DNA of 16,680 nucleotides from Deferribacteres bacterium (lineage in GTDB: Bacteria > Thermosulfidibacterota > Thermosulfidibacteria > Thermosulfidibacterales > Thermosulfidibacteraceae). Made by a program: the position numbers and the translations under genes. Below are positions 1-7,801 of the stretch, one piece after another. The first letter of the stretch is position 1. Each line of letters opens with the position of its first letter. The DNA is taken from assembly GCA_013153205.1 (NCBI GenBank), contig JAADEW010000029.1:1-16680 (forward strand). Reading direction: 5' to 3'. Under the pieces are notes generated by a model. The model was not told the origin of the DNA and searched no databases. It saw only the letters and a list, made by a program, of their open reading frames with translations.

Positions 1-171
1 CACCGTAACTTTAGCCAGAAAAGGCGTGGGTCCCTTGGGTCCAAAAACGGCTGAGGAAGAGCCAACCCCGAAAGCGGCTCCCATCTCAGCCCCTTTGCCT
101 TTCTGAAGAATAACGCACACTATTAAAAGCAGGCATATTATAACATGAAGAACAATCAGTGCTGTCTGCAT
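1..171 (-). CDS. secG: SecG, preprotein translocase subunit (partial, runs off the left edge)
   Basis: The N-terminal 57 residues of SecG are visible; the C-terminus lies outside the window. SecG is the small inner-membrane partner of SecY and SecE and stimulates SecA-driven export. The visible part has one hydrophobic segment (about residues 3-21), then the cytoplasmic motif ILQKGKGAEMGAAFG followed by GSSSAVFG, the family signature. The start ATG (171-169) overlaps the tpiA stop by one base (TGATG) and is preceded by GGAGG inside the tpiA end, indicating translational coupling. It is the last visible gene of the leftward gap-pgk-tpiA-secG operon, an arrangement common in bacteria. Identification is from motif recognition, and only the missing C-terminal half is uncertain. 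Confidence 0.93.
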   Translation of the reverse strand, partial: MQTALIVLHVIICLLLIVCVILQKGKGAEMGAAFGVGSSSAVFGPKGPTPFLAKVTV

Positions 172-935
172 CACACAACCTCCAAGGTGTTAATCACTAT
201 TGCGGCAAAGTCCTGAGCCTTCAGGCTTGCCCCGCCAACCAGGGCACCGTCAATGTCCCTCTCCTTCACCAGCCCCGAAACATTATCAGGCTTGACACTG
301 CCGCCGTATAAGAGCCTTATATCTTTAGCCAAATCTTTATACAACCCCTCAAGTATTTGCCTTATGAAAGCGTGGACCTCCTGAGCCTGAGAAGGTGTAG
401 CCACTTTCCCCGTCCCGATAGCCCACACAGGCTCATAGGCAACCACAAGCTCATCCGCACCTCTAATGTCAACCCCTTCAAGGGCGCTATTGAGCTGTCT
501 TTCTATAACTTCAAGAGTTTTTCCACTTTCTCTTTCCTCAAGGGTTTCACCCACGCATAGGATAGGAATCAACCCCGCATCCTTCAAAGCCCTGACCTTG
601 AGATTGACCCACTCATCGGTTTCACCGAAAATCCTGCGCCTTTCGGAATGGCCCACTATACAGTAAGAGCACCCAGCGCTTTTCAGCATGTCCACGGAAA
701 CCTCTCCGGTGAAAGCCCCCTCCTTCTCAAAATAGACATTCTGGGCAGAGAGAGCCACGGGAGTTCCCGATATCACCTGATAAACGGGATAGAGGTTGGT
801 AAAGGAAGGAGCAACCGCCACATCAACCTTCTCGTAAACGGTGTGCGGCAGAATAACGAGCAGTTCTTTAACGAGGGAAAGGGCTTCCTCCACGGTTTTG
901 TGCATCTTCCAGTTGCCGCATATAAAGGGTTTCAT
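171..935 (-). CDS. tpiA: Triosephosphate isomerase
   Basis: Interconverts dihydroxyacetone phosphate and glyceraldehyde-3-phosphate in the cytosol (glycolysis and gluconeogenesis). The 254-residue length is normal for a bacterial TIM. Visible catalytic landmarks are N8 and K10 (CGNWKMHKT), the electrophile H96 (GHSERR), the catalytic base E168 in AYEPVWAIGTGK, which also contains the flexible loop 6, and the phosphate-binding YGGSV and GALVGGASL segments near the end. The ATG directly abuts the pgk stop codon (TAG ATG) with GGAGG in the pgk tail, so translation is probably coupled. No defect is seen; the protein should be active. Confidence 0.98.
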   Translation of the reverse strand: MKPFICGNWKMHKTVEEALSLVKELLVILPHTVYEKVDVAVAPSFTNLYPVYQVISGTPVALSAQNVYFEKEGAFTGEVSVDMLKSAGCSYCIVGHSERRRIFGETDEWVNLKVRALKDAGLIPILCVGETLEERESGKTLEVIERQLNSALEGVDIRGADELVVAYEPVWAIGTGKVATPSQAQEVHAFIRQILEGLYKDLAKDIRLLYGGSVKPDNVSGLVKERDIDGALVGGASLKAQDFAAIVINTLEVV

Positions 936-2129
936 CTAAGCCTCCTTCCTGTCGTCAAGCACCTCCACACAGGGAAGCGTCCCTTCTTCAAGCAGTTTCA
1001 GGAACGCCCCTCCTCCGGTGGAGATGTGAGAGATTCTGCTTTTCACCCCCGCCTTGTGGATAGCGGCGTCGGTATCACCGCCTCCGGCTATGGTCAAAGC
1101 ATCAAGGGATGCTATAGCCCTGGCTATCTCCATGGTTCCCGTTTTGAACCGCTCAAGCTCAAACATGCCCATGGGTCCGTTCCATATAACGGTTTTGGCA
1201 TCGGAAAGAGCTTCCTTGAACAGCTCAATGCTCGCCCTTCCTATGTCAAGCCCCATCATGTTGTCCGGTATCTCCTGATAGGGCTTGGTGTATGAAGGAA
1301 CCTTATCGCTGGGCTCCTCCGCCACAACGAAATCCACAGGCAGGTAAAACTTAACATCCTTTTCCCTGGCTTTTCTCATAATCTCCTTGGCTGTGCCGTA
1401 ATAGAACTTCTCCACCAGAGACCTGCCCGTCTTGTATCCGAAAGCCGCCCAGAAGGTAAAAGCCATGGCACCACCCACAAGAACCTTATCAACCCTGTTA
1501 ATAAGGCTGTTCAATATCCCTATTTTAGACGAAACCTTCGCACCGCCAATCACGGCAACCACAGGCCTTGCAGGAGACTCAAGCGCTCGCTTGAAGTATT
1601 CTATCTCCTCCTGCATGAGAAAGCCCATGACCGCAACCTTTGCATACCTGGCAGTCCCGTAGGTGGAGGCATGCTTTCTGTGGGCGGTCCCAAAAGCGTC
1701 GTTCACATAAACATCGGCGTAAGAAGCAAGGGTTTTCGCAAGCTCCTCGTCGTTCTTCGTCTCCCCGGGGTGAAACCTTATGTTCTCAAGCAGAAGCACC
1801 TCCCCCTCTGAAAGGGAGTTTATGGCTTCAACCACCTTATCGCCAACGCAGTCGTCAACGAACTTGACCTCCTTCCCTAAAAGGCGGGAAAGCCTCTCTG
1901 CAACGGGCTTCAGGGAATACCTCGGGTCTCTGCCCTTGGGCCTGTCCAGATGGGAAACCAGTATGACCTTTGCCCTCTTGTCCAGTGCGTAGTTTATGGT
2001 TTTAAGAGACGCCCTTATTCTGGTATCGTCAAGGATGTTTCCCTTCTCGTCTATGGGCACATTGAAGTCAACCCTTATGAGAACCCTTTTTCCCGTTATG
2101 TCCACATCCTTTATGGTGAGCTTGTTCAT
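936..2129 (-). CDS. pgk: Phosphoglycerate kinase
   Basis: Transfers phosphate between 1,3-bisphosphoglycerate and ADP; runs in the ATP-consuming direction during gluconeogenesis or autotrophic growth. The 397-residue length is typical. N-terminal substrate-binding motifs are RVDFNVP (20-26), SHLDRPKG (59-66) and ENIRFHPGE; DAFGTAHRKHAS follows. The C-terminal nucleotide domain shows GGAKVSSKI, GPMGMFE and the AGGGDT and STGGGA loops. The gene starts with ATG three bases after the gap stop codon, in one leftward operon with gap, tpiA and secG. It is a stand-alone PGK, not the PGK-TIM fusion found in some thermophiles such as Thermotoga, since tpiA is a separate reading frame here. Confidence 0.98.
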   Translation of the reverse strand: MNKLTIKDVDITGKRVLIRVDFNVPIDEKGNILDDTRIRASLKTINYALDKRAKVILVSHLDRPKGRDPRYSLKPVAERLSRLLGKEVKFVDDCVGDKVVEAINSLSEGEVLLLENIRFHPGETKNDEELAKTLASYADVYVNDAFGTAHRKHASTYGTARYAKVAVMGFLMQEEIEYFKRALESPARPVVAVIGGAKVSSKIGILNSLINRVDKVLVGGAMAFTFWAAFGYKTGRSLVEKFYYGTAKEIMRKAREKDVKFYLPVDFVVAEEPSDKVPSYTKPYQEIPDNMMGLDIGRASIELFKEALSDAKTVIWNGPMGMFELERFKTGTMEIARAIASLDALTIAGGGDTDAAIHKAGVKSRISHISTGGGAFLKLLEEGTLPCVEVLDDRKEA

Positions 2130-2132
2130 TAC

Positions 2133-3140
2133 CTACTCTCCAAGAGAGGCTATAATTTTCACCAGGTCCCTGAGCCTGCAGGAGTAGCCCCACTCGTTGT
2201 CATACCATGAAATCACCTTAACGAGGTTGCCCTCCATCACCTTGGTGGAAAGGGCATCAACTATGGAAGAGTGGGGATTCCCGTTGAAGTCTATGGACAC
2301 AAGGGGTTTATCACAGTAATCAAGGATGCCCCTGAGCTCCCCTTCCGAAGCCGCCTTGAGAACGGCGTTCACCTCATCTTCGGTGGTGCTCTTTTCAACC
2401 TCAACCACAAGGTCCACAACGGAGACATTGGCGGTGGGCACCCTCATAGCCATTCCGTCCAGCTTACCCCTGAGCTCAGGCAGGACCTCTCCCACGGCAA
2501 CGGCGGCTCCCGTGGTGGTGGGTATTATGGAAAGCCCCGCGGCTCTTGCCCTTCTCAGGTCTTTGTGGGGCAAATCCAGAATCCTCTGGTCGTTGGTGTA
2601 GGCGTGAACGGTGGTCATAAAGCCCTTCTTTATTCCGAAGTTCTCGTTGAGCACCTTGGCAACAGGGGCAAGGCAGTTGGTGGTGCAGGATGCGTTGGAT
2701 ATTATGAAGTGCTTTGAAAGGTCAAGCTGACGGTGGTTAACCCCTATAACCACCGTTATATCAACATTCTTTCCGGGAGCGCTTATAATCACCCTTTTTG
2801 CACCGGCTTTGAGGTGCTTTTCAGCCTTATCCCTTTCCCTGAACCTTCCGGTGGACTCTATAACCACATCAACTCCCAGCTCGCCCCAGGGCAGTTTTTC
2901 AGGGTCGGTCTCGGCAAAAACCCTAAGCTTTTTGCCGTCAACCACGATTTCGTCTCCCTCACAGGAGACCTCCGCATCAAGGGTGCCGTGAACCGAATCA
3001 TACTTGAGAAGATGCGCAAGGGTTGCGGCATCCGTAATATCGTTTATAGCCACTATTTCAAAGGCATCCTCTTTTATGGAGGCTCTAAAAAAATTTCTGC
3101 CTATCCGCCCAAAGCCGTTAATCGCCACTTTGAGTGCCAT
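2133..3140 (-). CDS. gap: Glyceraldehyde-3-phosphate dehydrogenase, class I, phosphorylating
   Basis: Oxidises glyceraldehyde-3-phosphate with phosphate to 1,3-bisphosphoglycerate, or the reverse. I place the start at the ATG at 3140 (335 residues), giving MALKVAINGFGRIGRN; a GGGGG ribosome-binding site lies 6 bases upstream. A TTG 33 bases earlier would add residues that do not belong to the family. Rossmann motif GFGRIGR is at 9-15; D34 after the second strand suggests NAD preference; nucleophile C152 is in SNASCTTNCLAP and H179 in TVHAYTNDQ. The gene heads the gap-pgk-tpiA-secG operon. Direction of use in the cell cannot be told from sequence. Confidence 0.97.
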   Translation of the reverse strand: MALKVAINGFGRIGRNFFRASIKEDAFEIVAINDITDAATLAHLLKYDSVHGTLDAEVSCEGDEIVVDGKKLRVFAETDPEKLPWGELGVDVVIESTGRFRERDKAEKHLKAGAKRVIISAPGKNVDITVVIGVNHRQLDLSKHFIISNASCTTNCLAPVAKVLNENFGIKKGFMTTVHAYTNDQRILDLPHKDLRRARAAGLSIIPTTTGAAVAVGEVLPELRGKLDGMAMRVPTANVSVVDLVVEVEKSTTEDEVNAVLKAASEGELRGILDYCDKPLVSIDFNGNPHSSIVDALSTKVMEGNLVKVISWYDNEWGYSCRLRDLVKIIASLGE

Positions 3141-3234
3141 TATTGTCCCCCTTTTATAGATTTTTTCTAACAATCAATATATAACCCTCTAACAGCGTGT
3201 TCCATTTAAAGCTTTATTGGAGGGACAAGTCAAG
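3141..3234. promoter_or_regulatory. Divergent promoter region between gap and hisS
   Basis: This 94-base AT-rich gap separates the leftward glycolytic operon from the rightward tRNA synthetase operon, so both promoters must lie in or near it. A self-complementary TATATA at 3178-3183 can serve as a -10 element on either strand. Leftward, TATATT (3181-3176) sits 17 bases from a weak TGGAAC and would give a leader of about 28 bases before gap. The hisS side has TATAAC at 3180-3185 but no convincing -35. The TGTCAC box found in front of the accessory genes is absent here. Assignment of individual elements is weak. Confidence 0.35.
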
Positions 3235-4497
3235 ATGATTAAAGCCGTCAAAGGTTTCAAGGACATTCTCCCTGACGAGACTCCTTACTGGCAGTTTCTG
3301 GAGGAAAAGGCAAGAAAGCTTTTAAAAAGCTTTGGCTTCAGGGAGATACGCATTCCCGTTCTTGAAAAGCTGGAGCTCTTTGACAGGGGTATAGGTTCAA
3401 CCACCGACATAGTTGAAAAGGAGATGTACACCTTTAAGGACAAGGGTGGCAATCTGGTAGCCATGCGTCCTGAAGCAACGGCGTCCATCGCCAGAGCCTA
3501 CATAGAGAACGCCCTCCACCTCAAAGACCCGCTCGGCAAATACTACTTTATAGGTCCCATGTTCAGATATGAGAGGCCTCAGGCAGGCAGGCTGAGGCAG
3601 TTCAACCAGATAAATGTTGAGGTGTTCGGAACGAAGTCCTCCTCCCTTGATGCGGAGGTGATGGCACTTCTGCACAACATCGCAGATGAAGTGGGGATTT
3701 CTGACGGGGTAACCCTTGAGGTAAACCACATAGGCTGTAAGAAGTGCCGCCCCATATACAGGCAGATTCTCATAAACTACCTCAACCAGAACAGAGAAGC
3801 CCTGTGCGAAGACTGCAGGAAAAGGCTTGAGAGAAATCCGTTGAGGGCATTGGACTGCAAAAGGCAAAACTGCAGAAGGGTAGCTCTGTCAGCCCCCAAG
3901 CTCACAGACCATCTGTGCGACGAGTGCAGAAGCTACTTTGAAGAGGTGATTGAATACCTGCAAATCTATCAGGTGCCCCATGTGATTAACCCGCTTATCG
4001 TCAGGGGACTGGACTACTACACGGGTGTGGTCTTTGAACTTACCACCACGGAACTGGGAGCGCAGTCAGCGGTGGCGGCAGGAGGAAGATACGACTATCT
4101 GGTAGAGGAGCTGGGAGGGCCCTCCGTTCCGGGAATAGGTTTCGCCATAGGGGAGGAAAGGGCGGTTGCCATGCTTAAAAACAGAAAGAAGCTCACCCCT
4201 CCCGCACCGCTGTTCTTCTTTGCCGTTTTGGGAGATGCGGCGAAGAAAAAATGCATACCCATAGTGCTTGAGTTAAGAAAACGAGGGGTATATACCGAGA
4301 TGGAACACGAAAACAGGAGCCTGAAAAGCCAGATGAGAAAGGCAAACCGGCTTAAAGCGAGATACGCCGTCATGGTGGGAGAAGATGAGCTGGAAAAAGG
4401 GCGTGCTGTGGTGAGAGACATGGAGAAAAAAGAGCAGTTTGACATAGAGCTCAGCTCGGAGGCATTCCTCAAATTAGCAGAGGAGGAGGTAAGATGA
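3235..4497 (+). CDS. hisS: Histidyl-tRNA synthetase (class II)
   Basis: Charges tRNA-His with histidine. The start is set at ATG 3235 (420 residues) because GGAGGG at 3219-3224 is ideally spaced and MIKAVKGFKDILPDE is the canonical N-terminus; an upstream TTG at 3217 would overlap that ribosome-binding site. Motifs: RPEATAS (78-84), motif 2 FRYERPQAGRLRQFNQ (110-125), histidine-specific RGLDYYTG (257-264), motif 3 GIGFAIGEER (300-309), then the anticodon-binding domain. The insertion domain has four cysteine pairs (C168/C171, C191/C194, C208/C213, C228/C231); similar Cys patterns occur in HisRS of several bacterial groups and may bind metal. The stop overlaps the aspS start (ATGA). Confidence 0.97.
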   Translation: MIKAVKGFKDILPDETPYWQFLEEKARKLLKSFGFREIRIPVLEKLELFDRGIGSTTDIVEKEMYTFKDKGGNLVAMRPEATASIARAYIENALHLKDPLGKYYFIGPMFRYERPQAGRLRQFNQINVEVFGTKSSSLDAEVMALLHNIADEVGISDGVTLEVNHIGCKKCRPIYRQILINYLNQNREALCEDCRKRLERNPLRALDCKRQNCRRVALSAPKLTDHLCDECRSYFEEVIEYLQIYQVPHVINPLIVRGLDYYTGVVFELTTTELGAQSAVAAGGRYDYLVEELGGPSVPGIGFAIGEERAVAMLKNRKKLTPPAPLFFFAVLGDAAKKKCIPIVLELRKRGVYTEMEHENRSLKSQMRKANRLKARYAVMVGEDELEKGRAVVRDMEKKEQFDIELSSEAFLKLAEEEVR

Positions 4498-6263
4498 GGC
4501 GCACATGCTACTGTGGTGAGGTAAACGAATCCCTTATAGGGAAAGAGGTGGTCCTTGAAGGCTGGGTAAACAGAAACCGCGACCACGGCGGGTTGACCTT
4601 TATAGATTTGAGGGACAGAGAAGGGCTGGTGCAGGTGGTGTTTGACCCTGCCACGGACCCCAAAGCCCACGAAATAGCCAAGAAAGCCCGTTCCGAGTAT
4701 GTGCTCAGGATAAAAGGCATCGTCAGAAGGCGGCCTGAAGGCACGGAAAACCCCAAGCTCAAAACGGGAAATGTGGAGGTGGTGGGGAAAGAGATTGAGA
4801 TACTGAACCCCTCTCTTCCGCTTCCCTTCAAAATGGAAGACGACGCGGAAGTCTCCGAAGAGGTGAGGCTGAGATACAGGTTTCTGGACTTGAGAAGACC
4901 CGCCATGCAGCAGAAACTCATCTTAAGGCATAAACTCGCTCAGGCGGCAAGAAGATACCTCACAGACGAAGGCTTCATTGAGCTTGAGACCCCTTTCCTT
5001 ACAAAATCCACCCCTGAAGGAGCCAGGGACTTTCTCGTTCCCAGCAGGCTCAACCCGGGCAAGTTTTACGCCCTGCCTCAGTCACCCCAGCTCTTCAAAC
5101 AGATATTCATGATTTCCGGATTTGACCGGTATTTTCAGATAGTCAAGTGCTTCAGGGACGAGGATTTAAGAGCCGACAGACAGCCTGAGTTCACCCAGAT
5201 AGATTTGGAGATGGCTTTCGTGGAGAGGGAAGATGTTATGGAGGTTACGGAAGGCATACTGAAAGCCATATTCAATGAAGCGGGCATACCTATAGAGACG
5301 CCGTTTCCCGTCATGCCCTACCGGGAAGCCATGGACAAATACGGCTCTGACAAACCGGACCTGAGGTTTGGCATGGAGATGACCACGGTTACGGAGCTGT
5401 TTGAAGACTCTGAATTCAAGGTGCTGAAAGAGGCGGCTAACACGGGCAAAAGCATAAAGGCTCTGGTGGTAAAAGAGGGGGACAGGCTTTCCAGAAAAGA
5501 CCTTGACGACTTGGTGAACATGGCCATTGAGAGGGGAGCAGGCGGTCTTATATGGGCGAGGGTAAAAGAGGGCTCAATCCAGTCCCCCATCGCCAAGTTT
5601 TTAAGCGAGCAGGAAGTCAAAAACCTTATAGAGAAGACCGGAGCTCATCCGGGCAGTGTTATACTCATGGTGGCAGACGAGTGGGAGAAAGCCTGCACGG
5701 TTCTGGGAGAGATAAGGCTCTTTCTGGGCAAGAAACTCGGCTTAATGGACGAGGATGTGTTCAGGTTCTGCTGGGTCGTGGACTTTCCCCTGCTTGAATG
5801 GGACGAGGAGGAGAAGAGGTTCGTTGCCGTGCACCATCCCTTCACCTCACCCATGGACGAGGACATCCCCCTCCTTGACGAGGACCCCTCAAAGGTGCGT
5901 GCCAAGGCTTACGATGTGGTCTTAAACGGGCAGGAAATCGGCGGAGGAAGCGTCAGAATCCACCGTAAAGACATACAGGAGAAGATTTTCAACCTGCTTG
6001 ACATAAAGGAAGAGGAGGCACAGCTCAAGTTCGGCTTCCTTCTTGAAGCCTTACAATACGGAGCGCCTCCCCACGGCGGGCTTGCTCTGGGATTTGACAG
6101 GATAGTGGCTATAATAACAAAATCCTCGTCCATACGAGATGTGATACCCTTCCCCAAAACCCAGAAAGCCCAGTGTCTTATGACGGGAGCTCCGTCCGAA
6201 GTGGCTAAAAAACAGCTTGACGAGCTGTTTATAAAAGTGGTTCTCCCGAAGACGAAGAAATGA
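4494..6263 (+). CDS. aspS: Aspartyl-tRNA synthetase, predicted non-discriminating (Asp/Asn)
   Basis: A 589-residue bacterial-type AspRS: N-terminal OB-fold anticodon domain (GWVNRNRDHGG, FIDLRDREG), catalytic core with FLTKSTPEGARDFLVPSR (168-185), motif 2 CFRDEDLRADRQPEFTQID (219-237), a GAD insertion, and motif 3 LALGFDR (530-536), ending at GAPSEV. Residue 31 is His and residue 83 is Gly (PEGTENP), the pair known from the non-discriminating Pseudomonas aeruginosa enzyme; discriminating enzymes such as E. coli have Leu at the first site. I infer it charges both tRNA-Asp and tRNA-Asn, with GatCAB amidating the latter. It overlaps hisS by four bases and the next gene by four bases, so the operon is tightly coupled. 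Confidence 0.97.
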   Translation: MRRTCYCGEVNESLIGKEVVLEGWVNRNRDHGGLTFIDLRDREGLVQVVFDPATDPKAHEIAKKARSEYVLRIKGIVRRRPEGTENPKLKTGNVEVVGKEIEILNPSLPLPFKMEDDAEVSEEVRLRYRFLDLRRPAMQQKLILRHKLAQAARRYLTDEGFIELETPFLTKSTPEGARDFLVPSRLNPGKFYALPQSPQLFKQIFMISGFDRYFQIVKCFRDEDLRADRQPEFTQIDLEMAFVEREDVMEVTEGILKAIFNEAGIPIETPFPVMPYREAMDKYGSDKPDLRFGMEMTTVTELFEDSEFKVLKEAANTGKSIKALVVKEGDRLSRKDLDDLVNMAIERGAGGLIWARVKEGSIQSPIAKFLSEQEVKNLIEKTGAHPGSVILMVADEWEKACTVLGEIRLFLGKKLGLMDEDVFRFCWVVDFPLLEWDEEEKRFVAVHHPFTSPMDEDIPLLDEDPSKVRAKAYDVVLNGQEIGGGSVRIHRKDIQEKIFNLLDIKEEEAQLKFGFLLEALQYGAPPHGGLALGFDRIVAIITKSSSIRDVIPFPKTQKAQCLMTGAPSEVAKKQLDELFIKVVLPKTKK

Positions 6264-6559
6264 GAAGGTTAGGGGCAGTTTTCATACTCTTTGCCGTTTT
6301 CGCGGGGTGTGCGGTAAAACCGCGGACAAACCCCCAGAATCAGGCAGTTATAGACAAAATACCCGCCATGCTGGAAGAGGGAAAGAGGTTTCACATAGAC
6401 AGGGACAACCCCGATTTGTGGGAGAGCATAAACCTGATGGCAAAAGAGGCTAAAGAGGAGTGCAGGAAGAACTCCCCCCAATGCAAACTCCTTTACGAAA
6501 ACCTGAGACAGCTTATAATCAAAGGCATCCAGATTGAAGAAAAGCTGAAAAATCCATAG
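6260..6559 (+). CDS. Small predicted lipoprotein, unknown function
   Basis: A 99-residue protein starting at an ATG that overlaps the aspS stop (ATGA). It begins with two arginines, then a hydrophobic stretch (residues 4-15) and a lipobox-like VFAGC with C17 as the candidate lipidated cysteine. Phe at -3 is less usual than Leu/Val, so lipidation is likely but not certain. The mature part is hydrophilic and looks helical, with many Lys/Glu and two more Cys (about 72 and 78). I do not recognise a family. Position between two translation-related genes suggests only cotranscription, not function. It is probably anchored to a membrane facing the periplasm. Confidence 0.7.
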   Translation: MRRLGAVFILFAVFAGCAVKPRTNPQNQAVIDKIPAMLEEGKRFHIDRDNPDLWESINLMAKEAKEECRKNSPQCKLLYENLRQLIIKGIQIEEKLKNP

Positions 6560-6565
6560 ACCACC

Positions 6566-7792
6566 ATGCGGCTGAAGATAGAAAAGCTGGTTTACAACGG
6601 ATACGGACTCGGGAAGGCGGAAGGACTGGTGGTTTTCGTGCCCTTCACCGCACCGGAAGATGTGGTGGAAGTGGAGGTTGTGGAGAGAAAGCGGGATTAC
6701 GCCGTTGGAGTGGTGAAAGAGATTGTTGAGCCTTCCCCCTATCGGGTGTCTCCCCCCTGCGAAAATTTTGGAAGATGCGGCGGATGTCAGTGGCTCCACA
6801 TAGCCTACGAAAAGCAGATAGAAGCAAAGAAAGAGATTCTGGCGTGGGAGCTAAAAAAGAAGCTGAAGGAAATACCGGAAATAAGGGTAGTCTCCTCACC
6901 TGAGACCCACTACAGAAGAAGGGCTCTCTTCAAGGTGGAAAACAGGTTCATCGGATTCTATCAGTTCAAAAGCAAAAGGGTAATCCCCGTGGGGCAGTGT
7001 CTTCAAATCACAGAGAACATGAACACAGCCCTCTTAAGCCTTTATTCCTTCCCTTCAATACTGAAAAACGCAACCGAAATATGGATGGGCGAGGAGAGAA
7101 AGGGAGAACAGCTTCTGGTTTTCATACGCTCAAGCAGAAAGCTTAAAGAGATTCACGACATATTCCGCGATATAAAGGACAGGATAGACGCAAGGCTGGG
7201 GTTAAGAATAGCCTACAAAGGCAAGGCAAGCACTCTTGGTATCGCACAGATAGAGGAAGAGATTATGGGGAAAAGGCTCATTTACGGCTTTGAAAGCTTC
7301 TTTCAGGCAAACCGTTATCTGACGGAACCCCTTGCAAAAACGGTGGTGTCTGCGGTTTCCGAAATTGACAGCCCTGAAGTGCTTGAGCTTTTCTGCGGCG
7401 CGGGCACCTTCACCCTGCCCCTTTCAGAGGTGGCAAAACATGTGTGGGCGGTGGAGAGAAACCCCTATGCAGTCAGGCTTCTTAAAGAAGCCATCTCCCT
7501 GAACGCCGTGGAGAACGTGAGTTCCGTGCGCGAGGACGCCGAAAGCTTTATTAAAGGCTGGGAGCGGAAGATTGATGTCCTTATACTTGACCCTCCGCGC
7601 ACGGGAGCGAAAGAGGTTATGAAAGAGGTAAACCGCATAAAACCGAAAAAACTCATCTACATCTCCTGCAACCCCACCACCTTAGCAAGGGACCTCGCCC
7701 TGCTGGACGGCTGTAAGATAGAGAGACTACACCTTTTTGACATGTTCCCACACACCTTCCACATAGAAGCCGTAGCAGAAGTCACCTTTTAA
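6566..7792 (+). CDS. rlmD: 23S rRNA (uracil-C5)-methyltransferase, RlmD/RumA type, TRAM domain and 4Fe-4S cluster
   Basis: A 408-residue S-adenosylmethionine-dependent RNA methyltransferase of the RumA/TrmA family. An N-terminal TRAM domain (about 1-55) is followed by iron-sulfur cysteines C65, C71, C74 (CENFGRCGGC) and C144 (VGQC). The cluster points to RlmD or the dual-site RlmCD rather than TrmA. The catalytic domain shows FFQANRYL (245-252), SAM motif LELFCGAGTFTL (273-284), LDPPRTG (341-347), the nucleophile C368 in YISCNPTTLARDL, and the base E401 near the end in HTFHIEAVAEV. It starts six bases after the lipoprotein stop without a strong ribosome-binding site and ends nine bases from the convergent 413-residue gene. 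Which uridine is modified cannot be told. Confidence 0.88.
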   Translation: MRLKIEKLVYNGYGLGKAEGLVVFVPFTAPEDVVEVEVVERKRDYAVGVVKEIVEPSPYRVSPPCENFGRCGGCQWLHIAYEKQIEAKKEILAWELKKKLKEIPEIRVVSSPETHYRRRALFKVENRFIGFYQFKSKRVIPVGQCLQITENMNTALLSLYSFPSILKNATEIWMGEERKGEQLLVFIRSSRKLKEIHDIFRDIKDRIDARLGLRIAYKGKASTLGIAQIEEEIMGKRLIYGFESFFQANRYLTEPLAKTVVSAVSEIDSPEVLELFCGAGTFTLPLSEVAKHVWAVERNPYAVRLLKEAISLNAVENVSSVREDAESFIKGWERKIDVLILDPPRTGAKEVMKEVNRIKPKKLIYISCNPTTLARDLALLDGCKIERLHLFDMFPHTFHIEAVAEVTF

Positions 7793-7801
7793 CCACAGCA
7801 A

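Noticed and set aside
648..1295. 215-codon open frame on the plus strand, antisense to tpiA and pgk
   Set aside because: It is the mirror of strongly conserved coding sequence on the minus strand; no ribosome-binding site or recognisable protein.
3141..3173. Extended N-terminus of GAPDH starting at TTG 3173
   Set aside because: The extra 11 residues precede the canonical family start, and the GGGGG ribosome-binding site fits the ATG at 3140.
7793..7801. Bidirectional terminator between the convergent rlmD-like and 413-aa genes
   Set aside because: Only nine bases separate the two stops and no hairpin is visible there.
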